The position numbers and the translations under genes are program-made. Positions 1-10,477 of a stretch of DNA of 64,000 nt are shown here, in pieces. The notes beneath the pieces were generated by a model. The model did no database searches, was not told the origin of the DNA, and saw only the letters and a list, made by a program, of their open reading frames with translations. Numbering within the stretch: the first letter of the stretch is position 1; each line of letters opens with the position of its first letter. Origin of the DNA: Heterobilharzia americana (taxonomy: Eukaryota > Platyhelminthes > Trematoda > Strigeidida > Schistosomatidae); assembly GCA_944470555.2 (NCBI GenBank), contig OX104127.1, positions 136,852,786 through 136,916,785 of the forward strand. The letters run 5' to 3'.

Positions 1-104
1 ATGATAACCACTTCTTGTACAACAGGCATCAGTTATTACCGTCTGTTGATGTACTTATAATTTTCCGTTGTTTTACTTGATCGAATTGTTCGACCACTGT
101 GTTG
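1..104 (-). repeat. SMalpha-type SINE-like repeat, 3' portion
   Basis: The minus strand reads as the 3' tail of the SMalpha-type repeat: the same block (tcgaacaattcgat..., then gcctgttgtacaagaagtgg) recurs at 62738-62800 and, in reverse, at 6430-6530. No ribozyme core is included. It abuts a second copy in the opposite orientation at 105-330, giving a tail-to-head inverted pair. The call rests on comparison with copies inside this window. Confidence 0.6.
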
Positions 105-330
105 ACGCGATAGTTACGAGGTACTTGGGTGTAGGCAAATCCTGTTGATGAGTCTCAAATAGGGTGAAACACGCATCCTTGGTTCGTCTGCTAGCCAAAA
201 CCAGGTAACCATAATTAATGTTCAGGTAATATCGAGCCACCTGGATAGGGGCCCATATACCAACAAAGGTTGAACAATTCGATTCCAATAAAACAACGAA
301 GAATTACAAGTATATCAATAAATAGTAATG
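105..330 (+). repeat. SMalpha-type SINE-like repeat with decayed hammerhead
   Basis: The copy contains a hammerhead-like block at 131-197: gttgatgag, a stem-II region around 153-165, then gaaac and the distal stem-I strand ending in ctgctagcc. The schistosome SMalpha ribozyme has CTGATGAG at this place; here the conserved C3 is T (position 145), so self-cleavage is expected to be lost. The tail (200-330) matches the 43.5-kb and 63.0-kb copies and the reverse of the 59.6-kb copy. Confidence 0.7.
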
Positions 331-584
331 TCTGTATCGATGTTTAATTTATTTTAAAGGTGACTAAGTTTTTTTTAAATTTTTGAAAAGACCTTCCTGT
401 CAGTATTTTTGCTTTTGGCTGATTATAAAACTATGTAGCCACTAAATAACAGGGTTCTTATCGAAGAATTCTATGAAGTATAATAGAGAATATTTTTAGC
501 TCAGGAGAATAATTTTGATGATGTGTTCTTTGAGCTGGACTTGATTTCTACTTGATGATTTGATCATCTTAAGGTAGTATTCAT

Positions 585-755
585 CGTGAATTGGCATCAG
601 TCGGAGGACAATTGAAAACTTATGAGCACTGGAGAGGTGTTTTATCCTAGTATAGGACTCCTCAGCAGTACACGGCCACGATGCAGGTGGGGACTGAACT
701 CAGGATCTTCAGGTTTCATGGTGAGCGTGTTAAGCGCTTAGCCACTGGGTATTTA
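585..755 (-). repeat. tRNA-promoter SINE-like repeat with dead hammerhead
   Basis: Read on the minus strand this has an A-box-like block (cagtggctaagcgc, about 738-751), a B-box-like block (gagttcagtcccc, about 690-702), then a hammerhead at about 624-675 with core CTGAGGA and a stem-II loop tatacta. Compared with the 40.2-kb copy, GGACGAAAC has become GGATAAAAC, so the essential G12 is lost and this copy should be inactive; both changes are at a CpG. The 3' part ends near the family motif actgatg...cgatgaat. Confidence 0.65.
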
Positions 756-984
756 GTTCAGTGGTTCACAGTTGCCAATTTTTGTCAACTCACGATATAG
801 TATGACTGTCACCCAAGGTCTTTAGATAGCATCCACTTCCCTTCCGAGCGGTTGACCTCACAATTCACGGCTTCTTATTACAACTTCAGGATATCCATCT
901 AGAAGAATGTCACTTGTGAGCACTATACAGTAATGCACTTTAAGGTTAATGGGAATTCGAATTTTGAATACTCTCAGATTTTTG

Positions 985-1040
985 ATACCTCCCGTATTGA
1001 TGTCAGTCCGCGATGAATGCTATCTTAAAATTAAAATCCC
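985..1040 (+). repeat. 3' end fragment of hammerhead SINE-like family
   Basis: The block ttgatgtcagtccgcgatga matches the 3' terminal segment of the 40.2-kb and 24.8-kb elements. Nothing else of the element is recognisable here. Confidence 0.4.
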
Positions 1041-2989
1041 CATTAACCTCAAAATATACAACATTATAATCGACTTACTCATGTGATCCTTTGGACTTAG
1101 ACATTCATTTTAAAACGTTGCCTACTGGTTTAATATAGTGTCATGTTGAATACTTATCACTTCATCATTTCTATCAGACGCCCCATGTATCATTAACTAA
1201 TGCTTGGTATGAAACCCACTGAGATTACACTATTAGTAAGAGAACAGTTTAGAGCTAGGGATTACTGAATAACATTTCAGTGTTGTAGCGAGGAAAGTCA
1301 GTGTCCGTTACTGAGAGATACTACTGTAGTGAAAACCAGGACAACACGCTCTTTAACAGAATTCCTCAGCAACCTTATGCTACACTTATTTTATGTGGTT
1401 GCTTAAAGCTCGGTAGGTGAGTTGTGGGTTCGAACTCTCGACATCCTAAACCAATGAGTCATAACATCACTCTCAAGATGATGGTAACACATCACTCCAA
1501 AAGACTAATCAATCATTGTTCTGAATTGATTAATGTTAGATATGTCAAGTCATCGCAATCACTTTCTGTGTTTTAAACCATAACGTTGTTGCATATACAC
1601 ACTTCAATGGTATGAATTATATCGAGAAGACAATGATTGACTTACGTTTACCAGAATATGAAGAATCCAATATCTGATTCCATTTACTATTTACTACTTC
1701 TTGTTTAAAACTATTTCCACTATGCTTTCTTTTTTAAACTTGATATTTTTTTTTACAACGGTTCAACTCTAATAACTTCTGCATTCACTGTATTACTAGG
1801 TTCCATGTTGAAAGTAACTGAATGCCTGAGCATAGTTGAAGAGATAAAAGAATTAAGTAGTGTAAAAGTCGATTACTCATTATTCCTTTTTCTCATCTAT
1901 TCCTTTATGTTTAAAACAAGCTTATCTTGAGTACCTTATTAATGATGAATAGGAGATATCAGTGGAAACTAAGATGTTAATTTGTGGCTCAGTGATTTAT
2001 GCAAATGACTATCATTGTTTCGTACCCCGCTTCATCTATGAGGTTTGTGCAGTCAGGTGGTATCACCAACCTTCACACAGTAGGTGTTGCTTGTATCTTG
2101 AACTCATCAGTGGGATCCACCTACCTTACTGATGTTCTTTGTTCAAGTATGACGAATGCTATATAAATTGTTTTCTCTTGATATATTCATCTTCTTATCA
2201 AGTGATGGTTACATCAAACATACTATGCATGGACTATTAATGATATTGAAACAAAATTTTATGGTATGAAGGGAATCAATCTATACATTCATCTTCAAGT
2301 AGTATGATATTGCTAGGATTATTGATCACATATACATATCGTTTGTGAAATAAGTTTTTTTTATGAACAATTGATTATGCAAATTAATCTTATATAAGTT
2401 TATACTGATAAACCAAGAGAGAAAGAAATAATAATTGATATCTATTCAGTTTGGCTAATATGACTAAACTAGCTTATTCAATAATGCAATGAATTAATTT
2501 ATTTACCGATCAAATTTTTCAATTGATCTATGATTTCATAGAAGTTTATTGAATTGTAATGATTGTATTATTTTTCTCACTACTAAAAATGTAATGATTT
2601 AACTTCTTTTTTAGTGACTTAATTAAGTCTAATCGATTAATCTATATAAGAAGAGGGGTGAATACAAAAAATTTCTAAGAAACGATAGTTTCCAAAAAAA
2701 CGTGAAGGCTAATTGGTTTACACAAGAATGATTACCAGAGTTTCAAGGGGAATTTAGCTATCCGGTAATTTGGATTAAAATGACCTTCAGGTTATTCACT
2801 TGAAACTCCACTATATTTGTCGCAAGTCAGTATCATTCAGCTAGTTTTGATAATGAAAGTATACCAACTGGCTGTTTCATATTGTTACGAGACTTCTGTC
2901 CAGTAGTGTTCAAATAAATAAATAAAGGATATCATTTGAAGCTACTGCACACTTGTTTAGAGACGTATTGTGCATGTCTAACTACCGCC
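1041..2989. other. AT-rich non-coding DNA, probably FLII intron
   Basis: No exon with acceptable splice sites and protein similarity was seen. A possible tRNA-like B box (gtgggttcgaactctcg, about 1424-1440) hints at another decayed SINE. The rest is AT-rich unique-looking sequence. It lies 5' of a flightless-1 exon on the same strand, so it is most simply intronic. Confidence 0.4.
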
Positions 2990-3370
2990 TACCTTGTCGT
3001 GTCATGCTAAGAAACGTTGCGTTCACGGTGGCCAGACTAAGACGTTATACCAGTGAGTGAAGTCTCTAATTGTTCGTTCGATCTGGTTGATGTCCCTGAG
3101 ATGAAAGGAATCAGTGGTTGAGGATTGTTGCTGACGTCACTTGAAAACAGTCATAATTGCACAGATGTATTCACTCTTTGAAGTATTTTGAAGCTTGAAT
3201 ATTTGCACTAATCTTTGCCTTCAAATTGTTTATTCTGTCATGCTACTTTATCTACTCTGATATCACTCCCTTTCTATCCACTTTTTCTTTATGTACTTCT
3301 ATGAAGTATGGCAAGTTGGACTGACACACCTATATGCAAGGTTCCACTTTGATTTTCATGTGTTATCTCT
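2990..3370 (+). mobile_element. LINE family B, 3' end fragment
   Basis: The segment matches the 3' regions at 19240-19520 and 57945-58200: a degraded stretch with 'ggccagactaag', then tttgaagtattttgaagctt, gaatatttgcactaa, a pyrimidine-rich tract and gtatggcaagttgga. All lie in + orientation. It retains only the last few codons and the 3' UTR of the element; the upstream RT is missing, as is usual for 5'-truncated LINE copies. Confidence 0.65.
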
Positions 3371-4017
3371 CTGTCTGAAACATTTGAGAAGAAACAATTC
3401 AACAATGGCGAGTCATCATGTATTGATCCATGCTCTAATCGATAAGCCACATATATTAAGTAAAGGTTGATGAAACTGAGGGTTGCCTAAATTTCAGCAG
3501 GTAAATTAAGGGTGGAATCGTCGGTTTCCTAGTGGATCAATTAGTCAAAGTTCTACGAATAATGATTGAAAAGTTTTAAAATTAAAAGAGACAGCGATAT
3601 GTGAACATATAATATATACAGATGTCTTATGTTCTAAGCTGAATGTAGATGCCATGTGTTGATAATTTTCATCAAATATTGGTAGAAAACACTTATATAG
3701 ACACCATACACTTTGAGTACCTGTTAGTGACTGATTTAGCATGTATGTGGTCCTGGTGACATCTAAGGATGTGAAATATTCTTTTGTGTTATGTCATAGG
3801 AATACTGTTAGTAAGTGTACTATGGAAGAAATTAATGAAAAACTTTTCCGCTTTATTTAAACGCTTGTCTATACTATGGTTTGTTTACTTAAAGTTAAAA
3901 AAAATATTCGTATATTTCATTTTATTGTATAGATTTACCCCTTTATGACTGATAGCTGTTTTCATTAATATGCTAAATTATTGATCTAGTATGTTTATGT
4001 TTTTTTGTATGACTTAG

Positions 4018-4245
4018 ATTCCAGCTGATTTTCATATTGTTCCTGAAGGTTCTGAATGTCCTCTCTTCTGGCAAGTGTTAGGCGGTCAAAAGAAATATGA
4101 TACACAAGCAGATTTTCTTACATATGGTCGACTTTTCCGTCTATCAAATGAGCAAGGATACTTTTGTGCCTCAGAGAAATGTGCAGATTTTTGTCAAGAT
4201 GATCTGGCTTCAGATGATGTCATGCTGTTGGATACTGGATCTCAG
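4018..4245 (+). CDS. FLII: Flightless-1 homologue, penultimate exon (gelsolin repeat, first half)
   Basis: This exon has 76 codons in phase 0 at both ends, with a clean acceptor (pyrimidine-rich tract, then gacttag) and a GTGAGC donor. The peptide carries FWQVLGGQKKYDTQADF and GYFCASEKCADFCQDDL, and ends in DVMLLDTGSQ, the gelsolin-repeat core strand that in family members runs directly into the sequence encoded by the next exon (IYLWW). Flightless-1 is an actin-binding protein of the gelsolin superfamily that also has N-terminal leucine-rich repeats; those must lie upstream of this window. The choice of FLII over villin or supervillin rests on the C-terminal match described for the last exon. 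The downstream intron is about 9.8 kb and full of LINE sequence. Confidence 0.85.
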
Positions 4246-4276
4246 GTGAGCTGTAGATTGGAGTTATTATATTATA

Positions 4277-6425
4277 ATTTGTCCCTTGGGTTCCTAGTGG
4301 AACATAGAGCTTCAGTAGCACGTCGCCATTGCATTCTGTTCTTTCCAATCTTTTGAATCTGGCTCTATCACTGCCCACAAGCTCTCATTTCTTCCTCACA
4401 CCTTCTCCTCCATGTCACCCTCGCCTCGGATACCCGACTCATCGTTTCCCATCTGGATTCCAGTCGACAGGATGGACTGGTGCGTGATATCTCCGAATGG
4501 TCTTCTCAGTGTATGCCCAATCCATCTCCTCTTCCTTCTACATACTTGTTGGGTGACAAGTTCTTAGTTGGTTGGTTGCAGGCCAGAGTTAGTTCCTTGT
4601 TGCTTATTCTTTCTGGCCATCTGATCTTCAGTAACGAGCGTAGGTAGTTCTTGATGGATTTCTGCAGTTTGTTGGAAATGCTTTCCGTAACGCACCAAGT
4701 CTCTCAACCATATAGAGGCACTGACTTGACTGAATTAGTGTTGACAATCTGGATCTTGTTAACGCTATCGAAGGCCTTTTCAAGGTCGATGAAGTTGCGA
4801 CAGAGAGTTGACTGCCATTCTATACTCTGTTCTATGACGATGCGTAGCGTAGCGTTGCAATTTGATCCACTGTTGATTTTTTCGTGCTGAAGCCAGCCAA
4901 CCAGCCTATTCCGGTCGTAATTTTGAATGGAATGCATCTTTCAGTCTCTCCAGGATGATGCGGCATAATATTTTGCTTGGGGTAGATAACGGTGGAGCAT
5001 GATTCCTCGCCAGTTCTTGAAAAGACTTATGTCTCCTTTCTTTGAGAGTTTGATAAGTTAGCCTTTCTTGCAATGGATCAGCAGGTACCTTTCCTTACTT
5101 CCTTGCAAATCTTTTGCAGTAGTGGTGGGAGCTTGTCCGCCGACATCTCTGTGTCTACTTTTAGCACTTCTGGTGGGATTCCATCTGTTCCTGCTGCTTT
5201 CTGGCATTTCAGTAGCCGTATAGTATTCAGAACTTCACTTCAGCTTTTGTTGGAGTGCTTGTGTTCACTGGTAGTTCTGTGGCTGAGCTGCGTATGGTAT
5301 TTCTGGACTGGTTGCACTTGGTGGTAGTGGTGCTGGTTGATTGAAGTGGTCAGCCGATCGTTTCCTTTGTTTTTCCTGTTTGGCGGTAACTAGTTTTCCT
5401 TCACTATCCTTCATTGGTTTGATGTGTACTGTGTTGATGTCGTCACTCGCACATAGTAACCTGGTTATTTGATATGATGTTGTCAGGTGTCTGTCTCTCT
5501 TACCCGTAGCTTGTTCTGCTTGACTTTTCAGTGTTTCGTAGAAGTAAGTGTCTTTTGTTTTTCCATGCACTCTTCTTCTCTTGTTTGTGCATTGTAGTGT
5601 TTTGTAGTTTGTGTTCTCAGTTCCTCTTTTCGTTGTTGATCCTTGCACTGCACTGTTTCATCTTGTGCTTCACGATTTTCCTGTGCCTGCTGTATCAGCT
5701 TTGATGTGTCAGTGTAGATGCATTGATTGTCTTGTTTGTTCTTCCTTGCTAACATGGTTATGTAGGTTTGCTTCCACATGGCTGTCGAAGAGTTCGAGTG
5801 TTGTAGTACGCAGGTTTGTTCAGAGATGTTGCTTAATTTCTCCGATTTTGTGCTGACGACTGACTGACTGATGTGAAGATGTGCTTTGTAGTTTTGTCCT
5901 TCAGTTTAGTTTATGTTGTTGGTGTTGAAGTTGAAGTTGAACTGTGGTTGTCTATCACCAGCTTCATTGAATTGAGGGCTTTCGACTTGATTTTGAAGTT
6001 GGGTTTCTTGCAATAGATAGTGAGTGGTGTGAATCTGCCTGTATCTGCTGCTCTTCTTGATGTTGTGTTGGTTATGCTGGCTTTGTCTCCATTTTGTTGA
6101 GATTGAGATGAAGTGTATATGGATTTTAGTGTGTCTGGATAGATCCATGTCGCTTTGTGAAGATGCTTGTGCTTGAACACAGTGCCTCCAATCACCATGT
6201 CGTTGAATGCGCAGGAGTCTGCAAAGAGTTTTTTATTCTGGTTCATTTCCCCGAGCGCTTCTCGACGCATGGTTAGTTCTGTTTCTGTGTTGTCTGCTCC
6301 CAGTTTGGCACTAATGTCACTCTACCCATTAGAATGAACTTTGATGTGGTCATCTGGGGTGGGGTGTTGTCCGATTGTGATTGCAGTTGTTTGTAGAATT
6401 CCTCCTTCTTCTCTTGATCTGAGGT
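4277..6425 (-). mobile_element. LINE family A copy with large internal deletion
   Basis: Read 5' to 3' on the minus strand: the C-terminal part of an APE-type endonuclease (NQNKKLFADSCAFNDMVIGG near 6180-6250), a linker (KRSADHFNQ near 5340-5360), the RT fingers with IEWQSTLCRNFIDLEKAFDS (4790-4850), then directly NTNSVKSVPLYG. The RT palm with its FADD box and much of the thumb are therefore missing: FDSV is fused to the distal segment. The 3' end begins gggttcctagtggaacat reversed. Numerous stops show it is dead. The 5' side is broken at about 6425, where SMalpha 3' sequence follows. Confidence 0.8.
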
Positions 6426-6429
6426 ACGA

Positions 6430-6530
6430 TAGCTATCTCTTGTACAACGGGTATCAGTTATTGTTTCCTGATACTTGTAATTTCCTGCTACCCTGCAGGG
6501 TTGAATTACTCGACCTCTGTCTAAATAGGA
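6430..6530 (-). repeat. SMalpha-type repeat, 3' tail fragment
   Basis: The block shares cttgtacaac(a/g)ggcatcagtt and the following 60 bases with positions 14-105, and resembles the 35.6-kb copy. It joins the 5' side of the truncated LINE A copy with no spacer, forming a chimeric junction. Confidence 0.55.
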
Positions 6531-6892
6531 GTGAGGGAATAAAGCGTAGTTTACCCTGGTCTCAAGCCATCTCTTTGTACTGATATAACCAATATATATA
6601 CTATAAGAACTACCAATACACGCGTGTACATCCAAATCTCTTTCCGTAATTCATACACATAATACACTGTATATAGTTATCATCTTTGTTTCGATAATTT
6701 GACATCGCAAAACCACATTCATACAGAAGAACATATATCAAGTTATCATATATCCGGTTGCGGTCCAAATTTTTATTTCACCCTCAATCATCACCTAGTA
6801 TTAATACAAGTCTGCCAAAACACGTCTATCTCAGATAATCAAAATGATAATCAATATCATGCTGTTCCTCTTTAATTTAGTTAGATTTGTAT
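6531..6892 (+). repeat. Repeat R1 (left half) with SINE 3' fragment
   Basis: 6529-6752 aligns by eye with 32163-32388 (shared gggaataaa, ctgtaattcataca, tcaagttatcat). A fragment of the tRNA-Thr-derived SINE 3' end (ggttgcggtccaaatttttat, 6757-6805) interrupts it. R1 carries no ORF worth reporting and its class is unknown. Confidence 0.5.
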
Positions 6893-7140
6893 TGGAATGA
6901 GGAAGTCCTGACTAAGCAACCAGTGTGAATACGATCAAGCGGTAGTAACGCATCACAAATTCACATGGTAATCAGGCTAAAACCCCACCTTGTGATTAAA
7001 GTGAAATAAAAATTCGGTCAACAGTCAGACGTCGTAGCTTAGTTGGTAGAGCATCCGGCCGTTTTTACCCTATAGTCACTGGTTCGAATCCGGCTGCGGT
7101 CCAAATTTTTATTTCATCTTCAATCATCACCCAGTATTGT
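6893..7140 (+). repeat. tRNA-derived SINE-like element (short form)
   Basis: A pol III-type promoter is visible: A box tagcttagttggtagagc (7035-7052) and a perfect B box ggttcgaatcc (7080-7090). The upstream part (gaagtcctgac...gaatacgatcaagc, then ggtagtaacgcatcac) matches both ends of the long form at 32528-33345 but lacks its roughly 600-bp centre. The acceptor-stem halves do not pair and the anticodon arm is degraded, so it is not a functional tRNA gene. It sits inside repeat R1, whose right half resumes at 7142. Confidence 0.7.
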
Positions 7141-7270
7141 ATATATGAAAGCTTGACGATATTTTAAATTTCAGTTTACTATAACTTTGATAAAGCTATT
7201 AGCAGTATAAAACGGTAAAACGTCAGTTAAAACCAATTTATCTTATTTTACATTCATTGGAAATTATAAA
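7141..7270 (+). repeat. Repeat R1, right half
   Basis: It matches 32389-32528 (aagcttga.gatatt, ataactttgataaagct, attatatcaaaata). In the 32-kb copy the two halves are contiguous, which shows that the SINE inserted into R1 here. Confidence 0.55.
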
Positions 7271-8007
7271 TTATATCAAAATAATGAAAAGTGTATTGTT
7301 TTTTAATTATTTGGAAATTAAATTTCATTGTTTGTTGTTTTTGGAAAAAGTTACATTCATAAACTTTAGTTGTTGTTATGATTATCGCATAAAGTATCAT
7401 TTCATTGTATAGTTCATTGTATAGTACTTAACTTTGATCATAGAAAATAGTAATATCAGTGTTAGTAAATAACCTTCTCTTGTCTTGTATTTATCATCTA
7501 AGATTACTAAATCTTACATAGTAATAATAATAATAATGAAACACTGAACTGACTTGTTAATTAATTAATATACAAGAACGTGATCTTGTTCCCTTTACAA
7601 AAATCAATCAATGAATTATTGTAATATTCATTACATTCATTGTCTAGTACACTACTTTTGTTAGTCTCTATTTGTGCTATAAGTTTATAAAATGAGATCA
7701 AATTTTAGATAGGTTCAACTGAAAACGATTGTAATACATTCAATTTTGAATATTTTACTATTTCAATGCTTATTTATGTCACTTATTATCATATTCTTGT
7801 TGTTCAATTGTAATATGTTATTCTTCTGGCTAGAACAATGGATTATTTTCTTAAATCACTATCATTTCTTATAGATACTTATCTTAAAATTACTCTGTTT
7901 CACTAATTTTTCCCGTAACATATATTGATAAGACTAATAAAGTAGATACTAGGTGATAGAAACACTTTTTTGTTTTTGTTTTCAAAGCAACTGGTCCCTT
8001 TGATAAA
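7271..8007. other. AT-rich intronic DNA, no feature recognised
   Basis: It contains short direct repeats (agttcattgtatagt twice near 7405) and an ATA-rich microsatellite near 7522. No coding exon or known repeat was recognised. Confidence 0.4.
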
Positions 8008-8469
8008 TTTAAACATTGTAATGAGAAGACGAAGATTATCTGAAACATGTGTGATATATTATCGCCATACATTTCGAACAATCTGATCACATATGAATTT
8101 GTCGAACTATTTGTGTGAGAATTTACGGAAAGGGTCAGTGAAGTTAATAGGAAACATAGGAATAGAAAGGAGCAGAGAAAAAGAAAAAAACGTTACTCCT
8201 GTTATGAAAATTAAGATCAATACTACCAAGGTAGATTCAGCGTGAGTACTTACCTTGGTAGGATTGATTTTAATCTTTATACCAAGAGTAAAGTAAGTAA
8301 CGTTTTTTCCTTTTCTCTGCTGCTTCCTATCAACTTCACTGACCCTTTTCGTAAATTCTCATATAAATAGTTCGAAAAGTTCATATGTGATCAGATTGTT
8401 TGAAATGTATATCGCTAATACATCACACATGTTTCAGATAATCTTCGTCTTCTCATTACGCTGTTTAAA
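8008..8469. repeat. Fold-back (long inverted repeat) element
   Basis: Two arms of about 220 bp (8008-8234 and 8249-8469) are imperfect reverse complements around a centre near 8241. Examples are gtaatgagaagacgaagatt on the left against its complement ending at 8459, and tactaccaaggta against taccttggta. A diverged copy of one arm lies at 40085-40133 plus 40370-40420. The structure fits a MITE or fold-back element; no transposase is visible. Confidence 0.75.
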
Positions 8470-8954
8470 TATATGTTTTCAATTATCGAAATAGTCTTAT
8501 TAGATAATACAAAGTCAACAAAAAACAATTCAGCGAAATAAAATATTCTTTTCGATGAATCATTTTTAAAAGTTGTACAATTGTGATCATGGTTACAACA
8601 AAATATATCTCTATCAATCAAGTCACAAGGTGATGGCGACTAGAAGGTCACCTCTATGTGTGTTCACGATGTCACCTGTTGTGAATCTGGTTTCATAGGC
8701 TGTACAAAGCGTGTTCTATCCAAACACATCTCCGAACATTATTCTTCATGGCTTTATCTAAAGGAGAGTATAAAGCCATCAACATTAGATTCTTGAGTAA
8801 TTGGTTAACTCTAGTCACGTAACTCCACAAGAATCTTCTTTCAAAATCATTTATAAGTTGGAGTCTCACATTTTGAAGACAATGCGTATTCGCCACCTCA
8901 ACATGACAGAAGCTTTGACAATACTGGGGTTCAAGCCTGATTTTAACCTTCAAA

Positions 8955-9400
8955 AAAAATACAATCAAGACCATCCACCTGAGCTACAAATATTTTCCAC
9001 CATTTCGAAATCATACGAGTGTAGCAGGATTCACGTTGTTCGAAGATGGGGAACTTCTTCAAGAGGTAAGCTTCCATAAAAGAACAACTATTCTTTTTCC
9101 ATGAATGCCTACGTCAGCATGTTCTGCCGAAGATTGTCAGATATAGACCACCGATTAACTGTCCAATGGGATGGAAAATAGCTGAACAAAGTGAAAGACA
9201 AATGGTACAATTGATGATAATAGATGCGCACATCATTGGATTCGGAAATATCAATTCGTGATTAGAATCAAAAGAGAAAACTAGAAAGCATACTCACGAC
9301 ACAACACACAACTAAACAACTCAGCTTAGAGAACACAATACAACCAAGACCGTTCACCTGAGCTACAAATATTCTCCACCATTTCAAGATACATTCAGTC
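8955..9400 (-). repeat. Dispersed terminal repeat D (two tandem pieces)
   Basis: cacctgagctacaaatattt ccaccatttc occurs at 8978 and again at 9357. The same block in reverse is at 500-550 and 53970-54020, next to gtgttct(c/t)tgagctgg, and partial copies occur at 18420-18470 and 39450-39485. At 53.97 kb it borders PLE sequence, so it may be a PLE terminal segment, but this is inference. Confidence 0.45.
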
Positions 9401-9522
9401 TCTAAACCATTTTATCCATTTATTTGTTTATTTGTTGTAACCATCTAAGTAATTGTTGATGATCTTGAGTTGACCTTCTAGGCGTTATCACCTTGTGACT
9501 TTATTAACTCATTAACCATTGG

Positions 9523-9531
<9 letters not shown>

Positions 9532-9582
<51 letters not shown>
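9532..9582. repeat. (TA)n microsatellite
   Basis: An uninterrupted run of about 50 bp of alternating T and A, inside the FLII intron. Confidence 0.95.
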
Positions 9583-9586
<4 letters not shown>

Positions 9587-10477
9587 CGTAACTATGATTT
9601 CGATATAGAACTTTTGAAAATGATTTGTCGAAAAGAAAATTTTCTCCTCTGAATTGTCTTTTGTTTTCCTTTACCATGCATATTATTTCATGAAAATTGA
9701 ATTGGGTTCGACTTTTGTAACATATTGTGAGTTATGTTATATTTGAGATAAATGAACCACACTTTTGTAAAAGTGTTCTTAACCACTTATAGTATTCATC
9801 TCTGACAAGTTGTATCATAGATTTAGTTGACGGAAATGTTACTCATGGTTTTTTGCATGATCCTATTTTTGTGATAAATAAATTCAAAAACTTTATCCAT
9901 GCGTTATATATCAGACTGTGAGCTTCATCTAATGGTGTATGACGGTATATGATGTTACCCAATTGGCCCGATCCAACATAAATGAATTGGGATGCGAAGC
10001 TGAGGTATCGAATTCGATGTTTTTATGACCTGTTTGTCCTTGAACTATAGCACTTGTATACTATATTTCAGGAGCTTTATAGCCTAAGTTAAATTTTCTT
10101 GTTACTGACTGATAGGAATGTAGTTGATGTGATTCGTACATGGGGGAATGATTGGTATCAATTGTGACACTTCATTTCATTGACCATAATTTATCTTTAT
10201 TTGCTTTATCGTTATCCACTGAGGGATACAACGTTCAGTGCGTTATGCTGGTTAGAAAAAAACTTTCTTGAAGTCTTAACATGCCAGATAGACTCATTCG
10301 ATAGTCATAAGATTTCTTAGTAGTTAACATTGTAGTGTGAACAGCATATGCTAGCCAAATGGGATATCATACCAGTAAGGAGTTCCCCGTAGATAACCAA
10401 CAGCTCATACTGAGGTTGCATTCCTTATCGGAAGCACAGAGTTTCAAATGGTTGATGTTAATATTATTTGTTCCTTA
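9583..10477. other. AT-rich intronic DNA
   Basis: No exon or recognisable element. It includes several stretches that look like old repeats (for example gatgttacccaattggcccg near 9950) without a second copy that I could locate. Confidence 0.35.

Noticed and set aside
7029..7100. Functional tRNA gene
   Set aside because: Perfect B box but no acceptor or anticodon stem pairing; part of the same SINE-like family.
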